From positions 1-6,526 of the forward strand of contig JAHDRO010000402.1 of NCBI GenBank assembly GCA_018433265.1: a DNA stretch of 6,526 bases, read 5' to 3'. This DNA is from Bacteroidales bacterium. Its GTDB lineage: Bacteria > Bacteroidota > Bacteroidia > Bacteroidales > UBA932. This document shows, one piece after another, positions 1-6,526 of this stretch. Each line of letters opens with the position of its first letter. Position 1 is the stretch's first letter. The position numbers were made by a program, and so were the translations under genes. The notes under the pieces are model-generated. The model was not told where the DNA came from, ran no database searches, and saw nothing but the letters and a program-made list of their open reading frames with translations.

Positions 1-1
1 A

Positions 2-1930
2 TGGACTCTTGGCAATAAACAGGGAGCTTTGAATGCTAGCTTGGATTATATGCAGGCCTGGGGTGACCCCCGCCAGAAAACATCTTCATTCGATAGAATA
101 TCTGCAGGTCTTTCATATAGTAGGAAAATTGGTAAAATTTGGTATACAACTACTAAACTCTCTTTTAGTAGTCTTATAGATTCAAGAGGAGATGATCCTG
201 ATGTCATTACTGAAGGCACTGAAACTACTCAGAAAAATATGAACTTTAGACTTAGTCATAATGGGAAAATTAGTGTCAATGCAAAATTAATGCGTACACT
301 TTCGTACTATTTGGGTTATAGTGAGTCTATAACAGAGTCTAAGAATAGTATAATTGTTGCTGCAGGTGGTGGAATGCCAGTAATAACATCCTTGACTTCT
401 GGCTATTTTGAGGTCCCTTATATTACCAATTCCTACAGGGCGTCAGGCACTACAGAGGGTCGCCCAAGGACATTCTATGCTAAAGTGTCTAATGGATTTA
501 CTGCCAATGTCGAAAAATTTCGTCAACGATTTAATATGGGAGTCGAGTATAAATGGGAAGAAAACAAGGCTAAGGGATATTACAACGACGATGATTCTAA
601 ACCATTAAGGCCAAACAGCGATGGCCGCCCTAGACCTTATTATGATATCCCGGCTTTGAATCAGATTTCTGCTTACTTCGAAGACAATATTGACTGGAAA
701 ATATCTAAAAGTCTTGCTTTTAAAGTTCAGGCAGGTTTAAGATATAATTTGATTCAACCCGGAATAGAAGAACAGGTGTCATCATTCTCTCCTAGAATCA
801 ATTCTTCTATTCATATTTCAAATTGGTTAGAGATTAGAGCAGGTTGGGGACTCAATTCCAAAACTCCTGGGTTGTCACATCTTTATCCTGAACCAAAATA
901 CACGGACAGAATAGCAGCAAGATATCTTCCTGCAAGCCGGAACGAACAACTTGTCATGTATCATACAAACGTCAATTATGTCGAAAGGAACAATGCACTT
1001 AAAAACGCGACAAATTCAAGGACAGAGTTAGGTGTTGACATAAAGCTTGTGAATGGTATGAGATTTAGCGTCGTTGGTTATAATGATTATATGGAGGATG
1101 GATTCGGAAATCTTACAGAATATAAAATATATTATTCCAGATATTATGATGCCAACAAAGGTCTTATCATTAAGCCCGAAATGAAACCTTTTGTTGACTG
1201 GAACAATCCAGCAAGAGTCGATACAGTGTTCATTACTACAGGCAGAATAGGCAACACAGAGGCTTCAATTGACAGAGGAATTGAGTTTGATTTTGACTTG
1301 GGTGAAGTTAAAGTACTTAGAACTTCATTTTACTTGAGTGGAGCTTATATACAGTCTAAGTATTGGGACAATGGAAGAAACTTTTCTAATCCTGTGGGTA
1401 TTCCGGCTGGTTCTGTTTATAGCCAGGGAGGATCAAATACTCCTCCCTTTAAACTCGAATATCCTTCCGGACGATCAAAGAATATAAACGAAAGGTTTTC
1501 TACTTTAATAAGGACAGTTACTCATATTCCATATCTCAAAATGGTAGCTACACTGACAGGTCAAATAGTTTGGTATTCTTCTGCCGAAACCACAAATCAA
1601 AAACAAGATCCTATTGGTTGGATTGATACAGATTTATCGTATCATCCTATTACTCAACAGATGTTAGATGATCCTAGTTGCAAAATTAAAGGCATACTTC
1701 TTTCTGATCAAAGAAAAGATCCAAAGGATGATGGAGCAACAAGACAGCCTTTAATTTGGATTATAAATGCAAGATTATCAAAAGATGTATCAAAATCATT
1801 AGGTTTTTCATTTTTTGTAAACAATCTTTTTTACTATACACCTTATCAGTCAACTAACAAGTCAGGAACTTTGACTGAAAGGAATACGGATACTTTTTCA
1901 TTTGGTATGGAACTGTTAATTAAAATATGA
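2..1930 (+). CDS. TonB-dependent outer-membrane receptor, SusC-like (5'-partial)
   Basis: This is the C-terminal 642 residues of a TonB-dependent receptor, an outer-membrane barrel that imports a ligand using energy from TonB/ExbBD. The frame is open to the window edge: codons from base 2 read WTLGNKQGALNASLDY, so the TTG at 29 is an internal Leu codon and not a start. The signal peptide, any carboxypeptidase-like N-domain and the plug lie upstream; the visible part is barrel. Alternating polar/aromatic strands run throughout. Family-like landmarks are DIPALNQISAYFEDNI (about nt 644-693), AGWGLNSKTPGLSHLYPEP (about 839-895) and the closing FFVNNLFYYTP followed by a final strand FSFGMELLIKI. 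The last residue is Ile, not the usual aromatic. The stop overlaps the next start (ATGA), so the gene is probably translationally coupled to the lipoprotein gene that follows. No SusD gene follows. The family call is strong from recognised motifs; the substrate is unknown. Confidence 0.9.
   Translation, partial: WTLGNKQGALNASLDYMQAWGDPRQKTSSFDRISAGLSYSRKIGKIWYTTTKLSFSSLIDSRGDDPDVITEGTETTQKNMNFRLSHNGKISVNAKLMRTLSYYLGYSESITESKNSIIVAAGGGMPVITSLTSGYFEVPYITNSYRASGTTEGRPRTFYAKVSNGFTANVEKFRQRFNMGVEYKWEENKAKGYYNDDDSKPLRPNSDGRPRPYYDIPALNQISAYFEDNIDWKISKSLAFKVQAGLRYNLIQPGIEEQVSSFSPRINSSIHISNWLEIRAGWGLNSKTPGLSHLYPEPKYTDRIAARYLPASRNEQLVMYHTNVNYVERNNALKNATNSRTELGVDIKLVNGMRFSVVGYNDYMEDGFGNLTEYKIYYSRYYDANKGLIIKPEMKPFVDWNNPARVDTVFITTGRIGNTEASIDRGIEFDFDLGEVKVLRTSFYLSGAYIQSKYWDNGRNFSNPVGIPAGSVYSQGGSNTPPFKLEYPSGRSKNINERFSTLIRTVTHIPYLKMVATLTGQIVWYSSAETTNQKQDPIGWIDTDLSYHPITQQMLDDPSCKIKGILLSDQRKDPKDDGATRQPLIWIINARLSKDVSKSLGFSFFVNNLFYYTPYQSTNKSGTLTERNTDTFSFGMELLIKI
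1927..1930 (+). other. ATGA stop/start overlap (translational coupling)
   Basis: The receptor stop TGA (1928-1930) overlaps the ATG (1927-1929) of the lipoprotein gene. A second in-frame ATG at 1933 is an alternative start that would shorten the lipoprotein by two residues (MKKHK instead of MIMKKHK). Upstream bases are A/T-rich with no clear Shine-Dalgarno sequence, as is common in Bacteroidota. The overlap is seen directly; coupling is inferred. Confidence 0.7.
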
Positions 1931-3162
1931 TTATGAAAAAACACAAAATAATACAGATACTAAACTCTGTTATTCTCTCTATTATATTAATATCTTGTAC
2001 AAGAGAAGAGCCTTTACCAATTCATTCAGTACATATTGCAGTTAATCTTCCTGCAAATTTTAGAACAGATGTAAAATTTGCCAATAAAGAAGTTATTTTG
2101 ACAAGTTCAAGCAATGAATATCGTTTTATAACAAATGCTCAAGGTGAGGTTATAGTCAACGATCTTATTCCAGATGTATATAATATTATTGCTCAATGGG
2201 AAATGTCAGGTGTTGAATATAAGCAGTTAATTGCCAATCCTGAGCCGGTAGAAGACAGAGCAACTGTTTTTTTAAATGTCGCTTTGAACAATTATAAAAT
2301 ATTTTCAGACGTTAATATAACATTGAATCTTGAAGCAGTTATCTTGAAAAGTCTTTTAATTTCGAAGATTTATTATACTGGCACAAAGGATAATGCCAAT
2401 AAGAATTACTCAACAGACAGCTACATTGAAATATTTAATAATTCGGAAGACACAGTGTTTTTAGATGGTAAATATCTAGCACTGACAGAATCTATGTCTC
2501 CTGCTGCCTACCCGGCAAAAGATAATCCCGATTTTATATATGCAAGGCAGATCTGTAAATTTCCTGGAGATGGAAATGATTATTCAGTTTTGCCAAGCAC
2601 AAGTATTGTCATTGCTGCAAGAAGTGCCAGAGATCATAGATTAAGTGCCTCAACATCTGTTGATTTGTCTAATGCTGATTTTGAAGTTAAAGATGCTGAT
2701 GGTTCTGGTAATCCAATTATCAAAGCTTTGCCGATAATTTCTAACTCAATCCCAGCTTTAAAGTTCCTTAACTTGCTTACTGGAGGAGGAAATGGAGTAT
2801 TTATTTTTGAAACTAATGAGGATATTTCTAGCTGGCCTGAAGTTTATGCTCCTGGTAAGACTTCAGGAGAAAGATTCAGGAAAGTACCTGTAGGAGTGGT
2901 ACTAGATGGAGTAGAGTGTCTAAAAAACAATGTGGGTACCGGTCCTGATATTAATTTAAAGAGATTGCCTTTTGTCATTGATGCAGGATATACTTTCGTT
3001 AATGCAACTAGCGGCTATACTCATGAATCTTTGGAACGTAAAGTAATAATCAGAAATGGCGTTTTAAAACTTGTGGATTCAAATAACAGTATAGAGGATT
3101 TTGTGATTGTTTTAGATCCTACTCCAAAAAAATATGATAAACCTGAACTGATGAATAACTAG
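1927..3162 (+). CDS. DUF4876-type lipoprotein
   Basis: A 411-residue lipoprotein. The N-terminus has Lys residues, a hydrophobic stretch and a lipobox LISC with the lipidated Cys at residue 24. It is followed by TREEP, an acidic start compatible with Bacteroidota lipoprotein surface-export signals, so surface exposure is plausible. Residues about 35-140 look like a transthyretin/CNA-B-like beta-sandwich (NEYRFITNAQGEVIVNDLIP, then VYNIIAQW), a fold often used as a stalk or binding module. Residues about 143-400 resemble the DUF4876/lamin-tail-like core: SKIYYTG, then DSYIEIFNNSEDTVFLDG (164-181), and near the end KRLPFVIDAGYTFVN and HESLERKV with DSNNSIEDF (384-392). I recognise the family from these motifs, but its molecular role is not established to my knowledge. 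Its place directly after the receptor suggests an accessory protein that binds ligand or caps the barrel, replacing SusD; this is inference. No catalytic motif was seen. The start could be residue 1 or Met3. Confidence 0.82.
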   Translation: MIMKKHKIIQILNSVILSIILISCTREEPLPIHSVHIAVNLPANFRTDVKFANKEVILTSSSNEYRFITNAQGEVIVNDLIPDVYNIIAQWEMSGVEYKQLIANPEPVEDRATVFLNVALNNYKIFSDVNITLNLEAVILKSLLISKIYYTGTKDNANKNYSTDSYIEIFNNSEDTVFLDGKYLALTESMSPAAYPAKDNPDFIYARQICKFPGDGNDYSVLPSTSIVIAARSARDHRLSASTSVDLSNADFEVKDADGSGNPIIKALPIISNSIPALKFLNLLTGGGNGVFIFETNEDISSWPEVYAPGKTSGERFRKVPVGVVLDGVECLKNNVGTGPDINLKRLPFVIDAGYTFVNATSGYTHESLERKVIIRNGVLKLVDSNNSIEDFVIVLDPTPKKYDKPELMNN

Positions 3163-3165
3163 ACT

Positions 3166-4749
3166 ATGAGGAATATATATATAATAATTGTATTGTTTTT
3201 CATGACTACAGTAAACATCGCTGTTGGTCAGGAAATAGATTCGGTTGCAATTGAGGCACCCGTGAAATTAAAAGAAAGAGAATTACAGATTTTTAACCAA
3301 CAGTGGAATATTACTGAAAATGCAGCTGGATTGGGGATAAATAAAATCTCAAACAGCAGTTTGACTACTATTGGTTTAAGCAGGAGTACAGGAGATTTTC
3401 ATAGGGCACAGGAAGGATCTTCTTTTAACAGGCTGGAGTTTAATACTGATAGATTTGACAAGTTTAATGATCAATTATATTTAAAAGGTGATTTTAGTTT
3501 TAATTTGGAAAAAGAGTTCAACAGGGCTTGGTCAGACGTGTTTCACACATACAATTCTTCTCCTTATATATTTGGGAGTAGTGTAGAAGGGGACTATGAA
3601 ACACAAAGATTTAGAATTTCTTTTATGATATTTACTGCTCTTAATGGCAGATTTAACTACGGCATAGGAGTTGACTATAAAGTGGCAGATATGTCACGCC
3701 AAAAAGATCCTCGTTCAAGGTCATATCTTTTAGACTATAAAATTATTCCTTCAATAACATATGCTATTAACCAGAAAAATATTCTGGGCATAAATTGTTC
3801 TTACAGATTTGAGAAAGAGAAAATGCCTAATGTTACTACAGTTCAGACAGATCCAAATTTGAAATACTATGATTTTAAAGGGCTCAATTATGTTGATGGC
3901 AAAATTGGAGGCTATAAAGGGTTTCAGAGACAATTTATAAGTGATATCCCGGGAGTAGCTATCCAATACAACTTTTTGGGTGTCAGCTCAAAATTATTGA
4001 GTTCAATAGGTGTTGAATATCAAGAACAACAAATTCTTGGAAACAAAAAACAAAGTCCGGGCTCATACAACTCTTTTAATTACAGTTTAGTAGTAGACTA
4101 TGTTGTAAATAGTCAAGATTATATACATAACATTAATTTAAAAGGATCTTTTAGAGATGGCGGTGCAGATGAGTTTCGTCAGGAACTGAAAAGTTCTAAA
4201 GATCCTATTACAGGAGAAACCACAGAAACTTGGGTTACAAATTACAAATATAAAAACAGGTATATGGTCAAAGTTGCCGATGTTTATTTGTCTTACAAGC
4301 TTATGAAACAAACGTCAGATAAAAAATCAATTAAATGGTTTATTCAACCTTATGCTGCGTTTAATAATTTTTCAAATACATACTATTTACCAAAATCGGA
4401 ATATGTGGTCAGTAAGTTTTTTGCTGGTACGAATGCATTTTTATCAATTTATAGCAGAAATAACAACGATGTAGATTTGAACTTCAATGTTGCAGGAGGA
4501 TTTCCTGTCAAAACAGATTTATCGCTAGTTACAGTTTCTGAATTGAATTCGGCCATTTATGACATTGACATTGAGTATCATAAAAAGAAGACTATAGAAA
4601 CATATGGTGAGATTAGATATACATTTCCCATCAAATTAGGTAAGAATAAGATGATTGGATATTCGAGATTATATGCTGGAAACATTTTTGGTATTGGTTC
4701 TTCATCTTGGTTTTCAACAGGTTTTAGTATAGGCATAATAACATTATAA
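3166..4749 (+). CDS. DUF6850-type outer-membrane beta-barrel protein
   Basis: A 527-residue exported protein with a signal peptide at about residues 1-21 (hydrophobic core IYIIIVLFF, likely cleavage AVG|QE). After a short polar segment the rest is a run of amphipathic beta strands rich in Tyr, Phe, Gly and Asn, ending in SWFSTGFSIGIITL, the pattern of an outer-membrane barrel. Family-like landmarks are SPYIFGSSVEGDYETQRFR (132-150), a conserved-looking early segment, and QKDPRSRSYLLDYKI (179-193). No plug, TonB box or enzyme motif was seen, so it is not a second TonB receptor. The DUF6850 assignment rests on these motifs and on the DUF4876 neighbour and is moderately confident; the function of the family is unknown to me. 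It starts 3 nt after the preceding stop, without a recognisable Shine-Dalgarno sequence, and is probably co-transcribed. It may act as a second outer-membrane component of the receptor system, for example a scaffold or export channel, but this is a guess. Confidence 0.75.
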   Translation: MRNIYIIIVLFFMTTVNIAVGQEIDSVAIEAPVKLKERELQIFNQQWNITENAAGLGINKISNSSLTTIGLSRSTGDFHRAQEGSSFNRLEFNTDRFDKFNDQLYLKGDFSFNLEKEFNRAWSDVFHTYNSSPYIFGSSVEGDYETQRFRISFMIFTALNGRFNYGIGVDYKVADMSRQKDPRSRSYLLDYKIIPSITYAINQKNILGINCSYRFEKEKMPNVTTVQTDPNLKYYDFKGLNYVDGKIGGYKGFQRQFISDIPGVAIQYNFLGVSSKLLSSIGVEYQEQQILGNKKQSPGSYNSFNYSLVVDYVVNSQDYIHNINLKGSFRDGGADEFRQELKSSKDPITGETTETWVTNYKYKNRYMVKVADVYLSYKLMKQTSDKKSIKWFIQPYAAFNNFSNTYYLPKSEYVVSKFFAGTNAFLSIYSRNNNDVDLNFNVAGGFPVKTDLSLVTVSELNSAIYDIDIEYHKKKTIETYGEIRYTFPIKLGKNKMIGYSRLYAGNIFGIGSSSWFSTGFSIGIITL

Positions 4750-4750
4750 A

Positions 4751-6232
4751 ATGATGAAAAAGAAATTATGTGGGTTATTAACTCTGATAGCAGGGTTTTT
4801 GGTTATACAATCTTGTGAAAAAATAGAAGATACCAGATCGTATGCACCGGTGCTTTTTTTTGAGAAATCTACCGAGACCGTTAAAACCGATGTAGGAAGT
4901 TATGATGTAAAATTAGTGTTGTCAAAGCCGGCAGAAAAAGAAATCAAGGCTAAAATAGGATTTACCGGAACTGCCATTGAGGGAGAACACTATTCTGTTG
5001 CTTCTAATGAGATAGTATTTGCTAAGGGAGATAAAGAAGCTTTTTTGAAAATAAATATTCTCAATGAAAATATTTATGATGAGTTAATAAATATTAAGTG
5101 TTTAATTTGTCCGAGTCAGGAATATGCAGTTATTCCGGAACTGAAATCGGAGTTTATACTGAATATGACTAAGGACATAATACTCCCTACTATTAGTTTC
5201 AAATCGACTGAACAGAATCGCTTCACAAATCCTTATCTGGCAGAAACTTTAACTTATGAACTGTGTCTTACAGAAGCATTAAGAATGGACACAGAGGTAA
5301 GAATTAGCGTTGAGGGAGACCTCTCAATTGGGGCAGATTTTTTAATCAATGAAGGCAATTCAAATACTCTAATTATACCAAAATCGGTTTTATCAAAAAT
5401 CTTTACTGTGACTTTTAAGAAAAAAGACATGGCTGGATATAATAGAACTCTCAAGTTAACTCTTGTGCCGGTAACTCCGAAAAGTTGTATAGTAAATGAA
5501 GAATTATCATTTACTAACATAACTGTAAAGGACCCAGTTGTGGATATGTCTTCATTTTTTAAAACTGCTGCTCTTCTGGGGGGACTTGGATATCAGATGA
5601 ATCAGGCCATTAAAGCTAAAGACGGCACTTATTCTAGTAACATTGTTGTTAATGTATTAAACAATTCTTCAAAAGGGAACTATATGAAAAGCCTTAGGAA
5701 CTTGTCTTTCAACAGTGCTTTTGGATGTTATGCTAACACACCCGGAGGAGATGTTTTAAGATTGGCTGATTTATTGAAATTTAATACAACAGATACTGTA
5801 ATCGCAGATTATGGTGTTGGAAAAACAACGAGATTTTTTTCTCCGAGTGATTCTTTATTAAGATTTGTCGCTGAAGGAGATAATATAAGAAAAGGGAAAG
5901 TATTCGCTCCTGCACAGAAGTTTAGCGCGAAACTTGTTTTAAAACAAGATTGGGAGACAGGCACTAATGGTAATAAGCAATGGCATCTTGATTCTAAGTC
6001 AACGGGTGGAAATATTTCACTTTCATCATATCCGCTTTCTTTTGCCACAATGGAGATAGAATTGGTAAAACTAGAAGGCACATTCAATATTGATGAAGAT
6101 ATTCCAGTAATAATCTTTGATGCCTGGTTCAGAAGTAATTCAAAATACTTTATGCGTAATATTCCAGAAAGTTACGACATTGTTAGTGAAGGAGATTTAT
6201 ACCGAATTAGCTACAAGTTTACACCTAGATAA
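4751..6232 (+). CDS. Lipoprotein with two Calx-beta/DUF4843-like domains and a novel C-terminal domain
   Basis: A 493-residue lipoprotein. A Lys-rich start and hydrophobic segment lead to the lipobox IQSC, with the lipidated Cys at residue 22 followed by EKIEDT, again acidic and compatible with surface export. Residues about 32-142 form a first Ig-like sandwich of Calx-beta/DUF4843 type (VKLVLSKPAEKEIKAKIGF, then AIEGEHYSV at 75-83 and the edge strand EAFLKINIL). Residues about 145-262 look like a diverged second copy (TYELCLTEALRMDTEVRISV, SIGADFLI at 192-199, TLKLTLVPV). Residues about 265-493 are a separate domain I do not recognise, with GGDVLRLADLLKFN (332-345) and a beta-rich end. No catalytic motif is evident. 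It starts 1 nt after the DUF6850 stop; a second Met at residue 2 (nt 4754) is an equally possible start. The likely role is a surface adhesin or binding module serving the receptor; this is inferred from architecture and position only. Lipoprotein status is confident, the domain names moderately so. Confidence 0.75.
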   Translation: MMKKKLCGLLTLIAGFLVIQSCEKIEDTRSYAPVLFFEKSTETVKTDVGSYDVKLVLSKPAEKEIKAKIGFTGTAIEGEHYSVASNEIVFAKGDKEAFLKINILNENIYDELINIKCLICPSQEYAVIPELKSEFILNMTKDIILPTISFKSTEQNRFTNPYLAETLTYELCLTEALRMDTEVRISVEGDLSIGADFLINEGNSNTLIIPKSVLSKIFTVTFKKKDMAGYNRTLKLTLVPVTPKSCIVNEELSFTNITVKDPVVDMSSFFKTAALLGGLGYQMNQAIKAKDGTYSSNIVVNVLNNSSKGNYMKSLRNLSFNSAFGCYANTPGGDVLRLADLLKFNTTDTVIADYGVGKTTRFFSPSDSLLRFVAEGDNIRKGKVFAPAQKFSAKLVLKQDWETGTNGNKQWHLDSKSTGGNISLSSYPLSFATMEIELVKLEGTFNIDEDIPVIIFDAWFRSNSKYFMRNIPESYDIVSEGDLYRISYKFTPR

Positions 6233-6234
6233 TA

Positions 6235-6526
6235 ATGAAGGCAAAGAAAATTAGATTATTATTAATGCTTTTAATTTTTCATGTTGCAATTCCTGCACAG
6301 GGACATTTTATAAAGATATGTAATACAAATGGATATAAGTTTGAAATTCCTGACTATGTTATTGGTAAAGACATTTTATTTGGTTCGAGGATAGTTGATA
6401 TTAGCAAGCCTGAGGCAAAAGTTTACGCAGCAGGACAAATGCGCAAACCTCCTGTTATAATTCGTTTTACGAAGTCAGGAAATACTCTCAGAATGGATCA
6501 GATAATTAATTTTTATAAGATTGACA
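6235..6526 (+). CDS. Probable secreted zinc-dependent metalloprotease, DUF5118/DUF5117 type (3'-partial)
   Basis: The first 97 codons of a gene that runs off the window; it starts at ATG 6235, two bases after the preceding stop. The N-terminus is a signal peptide (MKAKKIRLLLMLLIFHVAIPA) with likely cleavage A21|Q22. The following segment resembles the start of Bacteroidota zincins annotated with DUF5118 and DUF5117: YKFEIPDYVIGKDILFGSRI (residues 34-53), matching the family pattern of an FEIPD-type strand followed by a G(K/R)D/E-I-L segment and SRI. The stretch AAGQMRKPPVIIRFTKSGN (65-83) with LRMDQI resembles the opening of DUF5117. The catalytic HExxH helix would be several hundred residues further on and is not visible, so protease activity is predicted by family resemblance only. 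These proteins are usually about 800 residues or longer. No lipobox Cys follows the signal, so it is probably periplasmic or secreted. Being last in a receptor operon suggests that it processes a protein or peptide substrate for uptake. Confidence 0.68.
   Translation, partial: MKAKKIRLLLMLLIFHVAIPAQGHFIKICNTNGYKFEIPDYVIGKDILFGSRIVDISKPEAKVYAAGQMRKPPVIIRFTKSGNTLRMDQIINFYKID

Larger units (their letters stand above)
2..6526 (+). other. Single compact operon of five envelope genes
   Basis: All five reading frames lie on one strand with junctions of -4, +3, +1 and +2 nt, leaving no room for internal promoters or terminators between genes. Every complete product has an export signal: two lipoprotein signals and one classical signal peptide; the partial last gene also starts with a classical signal peptide. 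The extents beyond both window edges are unknown. Co-transcription is inferred from spacing and the consistent theme. Confidence 0.8.

Noticed and set aside
29..31. TTG as the start codon of the receptor gene
   Set aside because: The frame is open to base 2 and the codons before it encode barrel-like sequence continuous with the rest; a TonB receptor starting here would lack its signal peptide and plug.
408..608. 66-codon + strand reading frame inside the receptor gene
   Set aside because: It lies wholly within the receptor coding region in another frame, and its product shows no signal, domain or plausible composition.
3163..3165. Internal promoter or terminator between genes
   Set aside because: Junctions are 1-3 nt or overlapping, and I saw no convincing TTTG / TAnnTTTG pair in the spot-checked region upstream of 3166, nor hairpin plus T-run at the gene ends.
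3751..3966. 71-codon minus-strand reading frame
   Set aside because: It is antisense to the DUF6850 gene, whose protein pattern is convincing across this stretch.
5804..5827. Walker A-like motif ADYGVGKT in the Ig-like lipoprotein
   Set aside because: It formally fits [AG]x4GK[ST], but the protein is an exported lipoprotein in a compartment without ATP, and no Walker B or NTPase fold context is visible; taken as chance.
5254..6087. Two minus-strand reading frames (5254-5520 and 5809-6087)
   Set aside because: Both are antisense shadows of the Ig-like lipoprotein gene, without recognisable protein features.
1927..6232. SusD identity for either lipoprotein
   Set aside because: Neither shows the helix-rich TPR-like SusD sequence or its typical motifs; both look beta-rich.

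Overview
The window looks like chromosomal DNA of a Bacteroidota bacterium, most likely order Bacteroidales. It is AT-rich, its start codons are preceded by A/T-rich stretches instead of clear Shine-Dalgarno sequences, and its gene content is typical of that phylum: a SusC-like TonB-dependent receptor, two lipoproteins with short acidic N-termini, a second outer-membrane barrel protein and a zincin-type metalloprotease. Genus cannot be fixed from the sequence.

Layout: five genes, all on the + strand, fill the window end to end. (1) 2-1930, the 3' two thirds of a TonB-dependent receptor gene whose start lies upstream of the window. (2) 1927-3162, a DUF4876-type lipoprotein overlapping gene 1 by 4 nt (ATGA). 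(3) 3166-4749, a DUF6850-type outer-membrane beta-barrel protein, 3 nt downstream. (4) 4751-6232, a lipoprotein with two apparent Calx-beta/DUF4843-like Ig-fold domains and an unrecognised C-terminal domain, 1 nt downstream. (5) 6235-6526, the first 97 codons of a secreted protein resembling the N-terminus of DUF5118/DUF5117 zinc-dependent metalloproteases, 2 nt downstream and cut by the window end. There is no intergenic space for a promoter or terminator; the operon promoter should lie upstream and the terminator downstream. No RNA gene, mobile element, CRISPR array or notable DNA repeat was seen.

How the genes may work together (inference): the order suggests one cell-envelope machine in which the receptor imports a ligand across the outer membrane, the two lipoproteins act as surface or periplasmic binding partners in place of the usual SusD, the DUF6850 barrel is a second outer-membrane component, and the protease generates or processes a peptide or protein substrate. 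The substrate cannot be read from the sequence. This SusD-less, protease-linked receptor operon is the most interesting content of the window.
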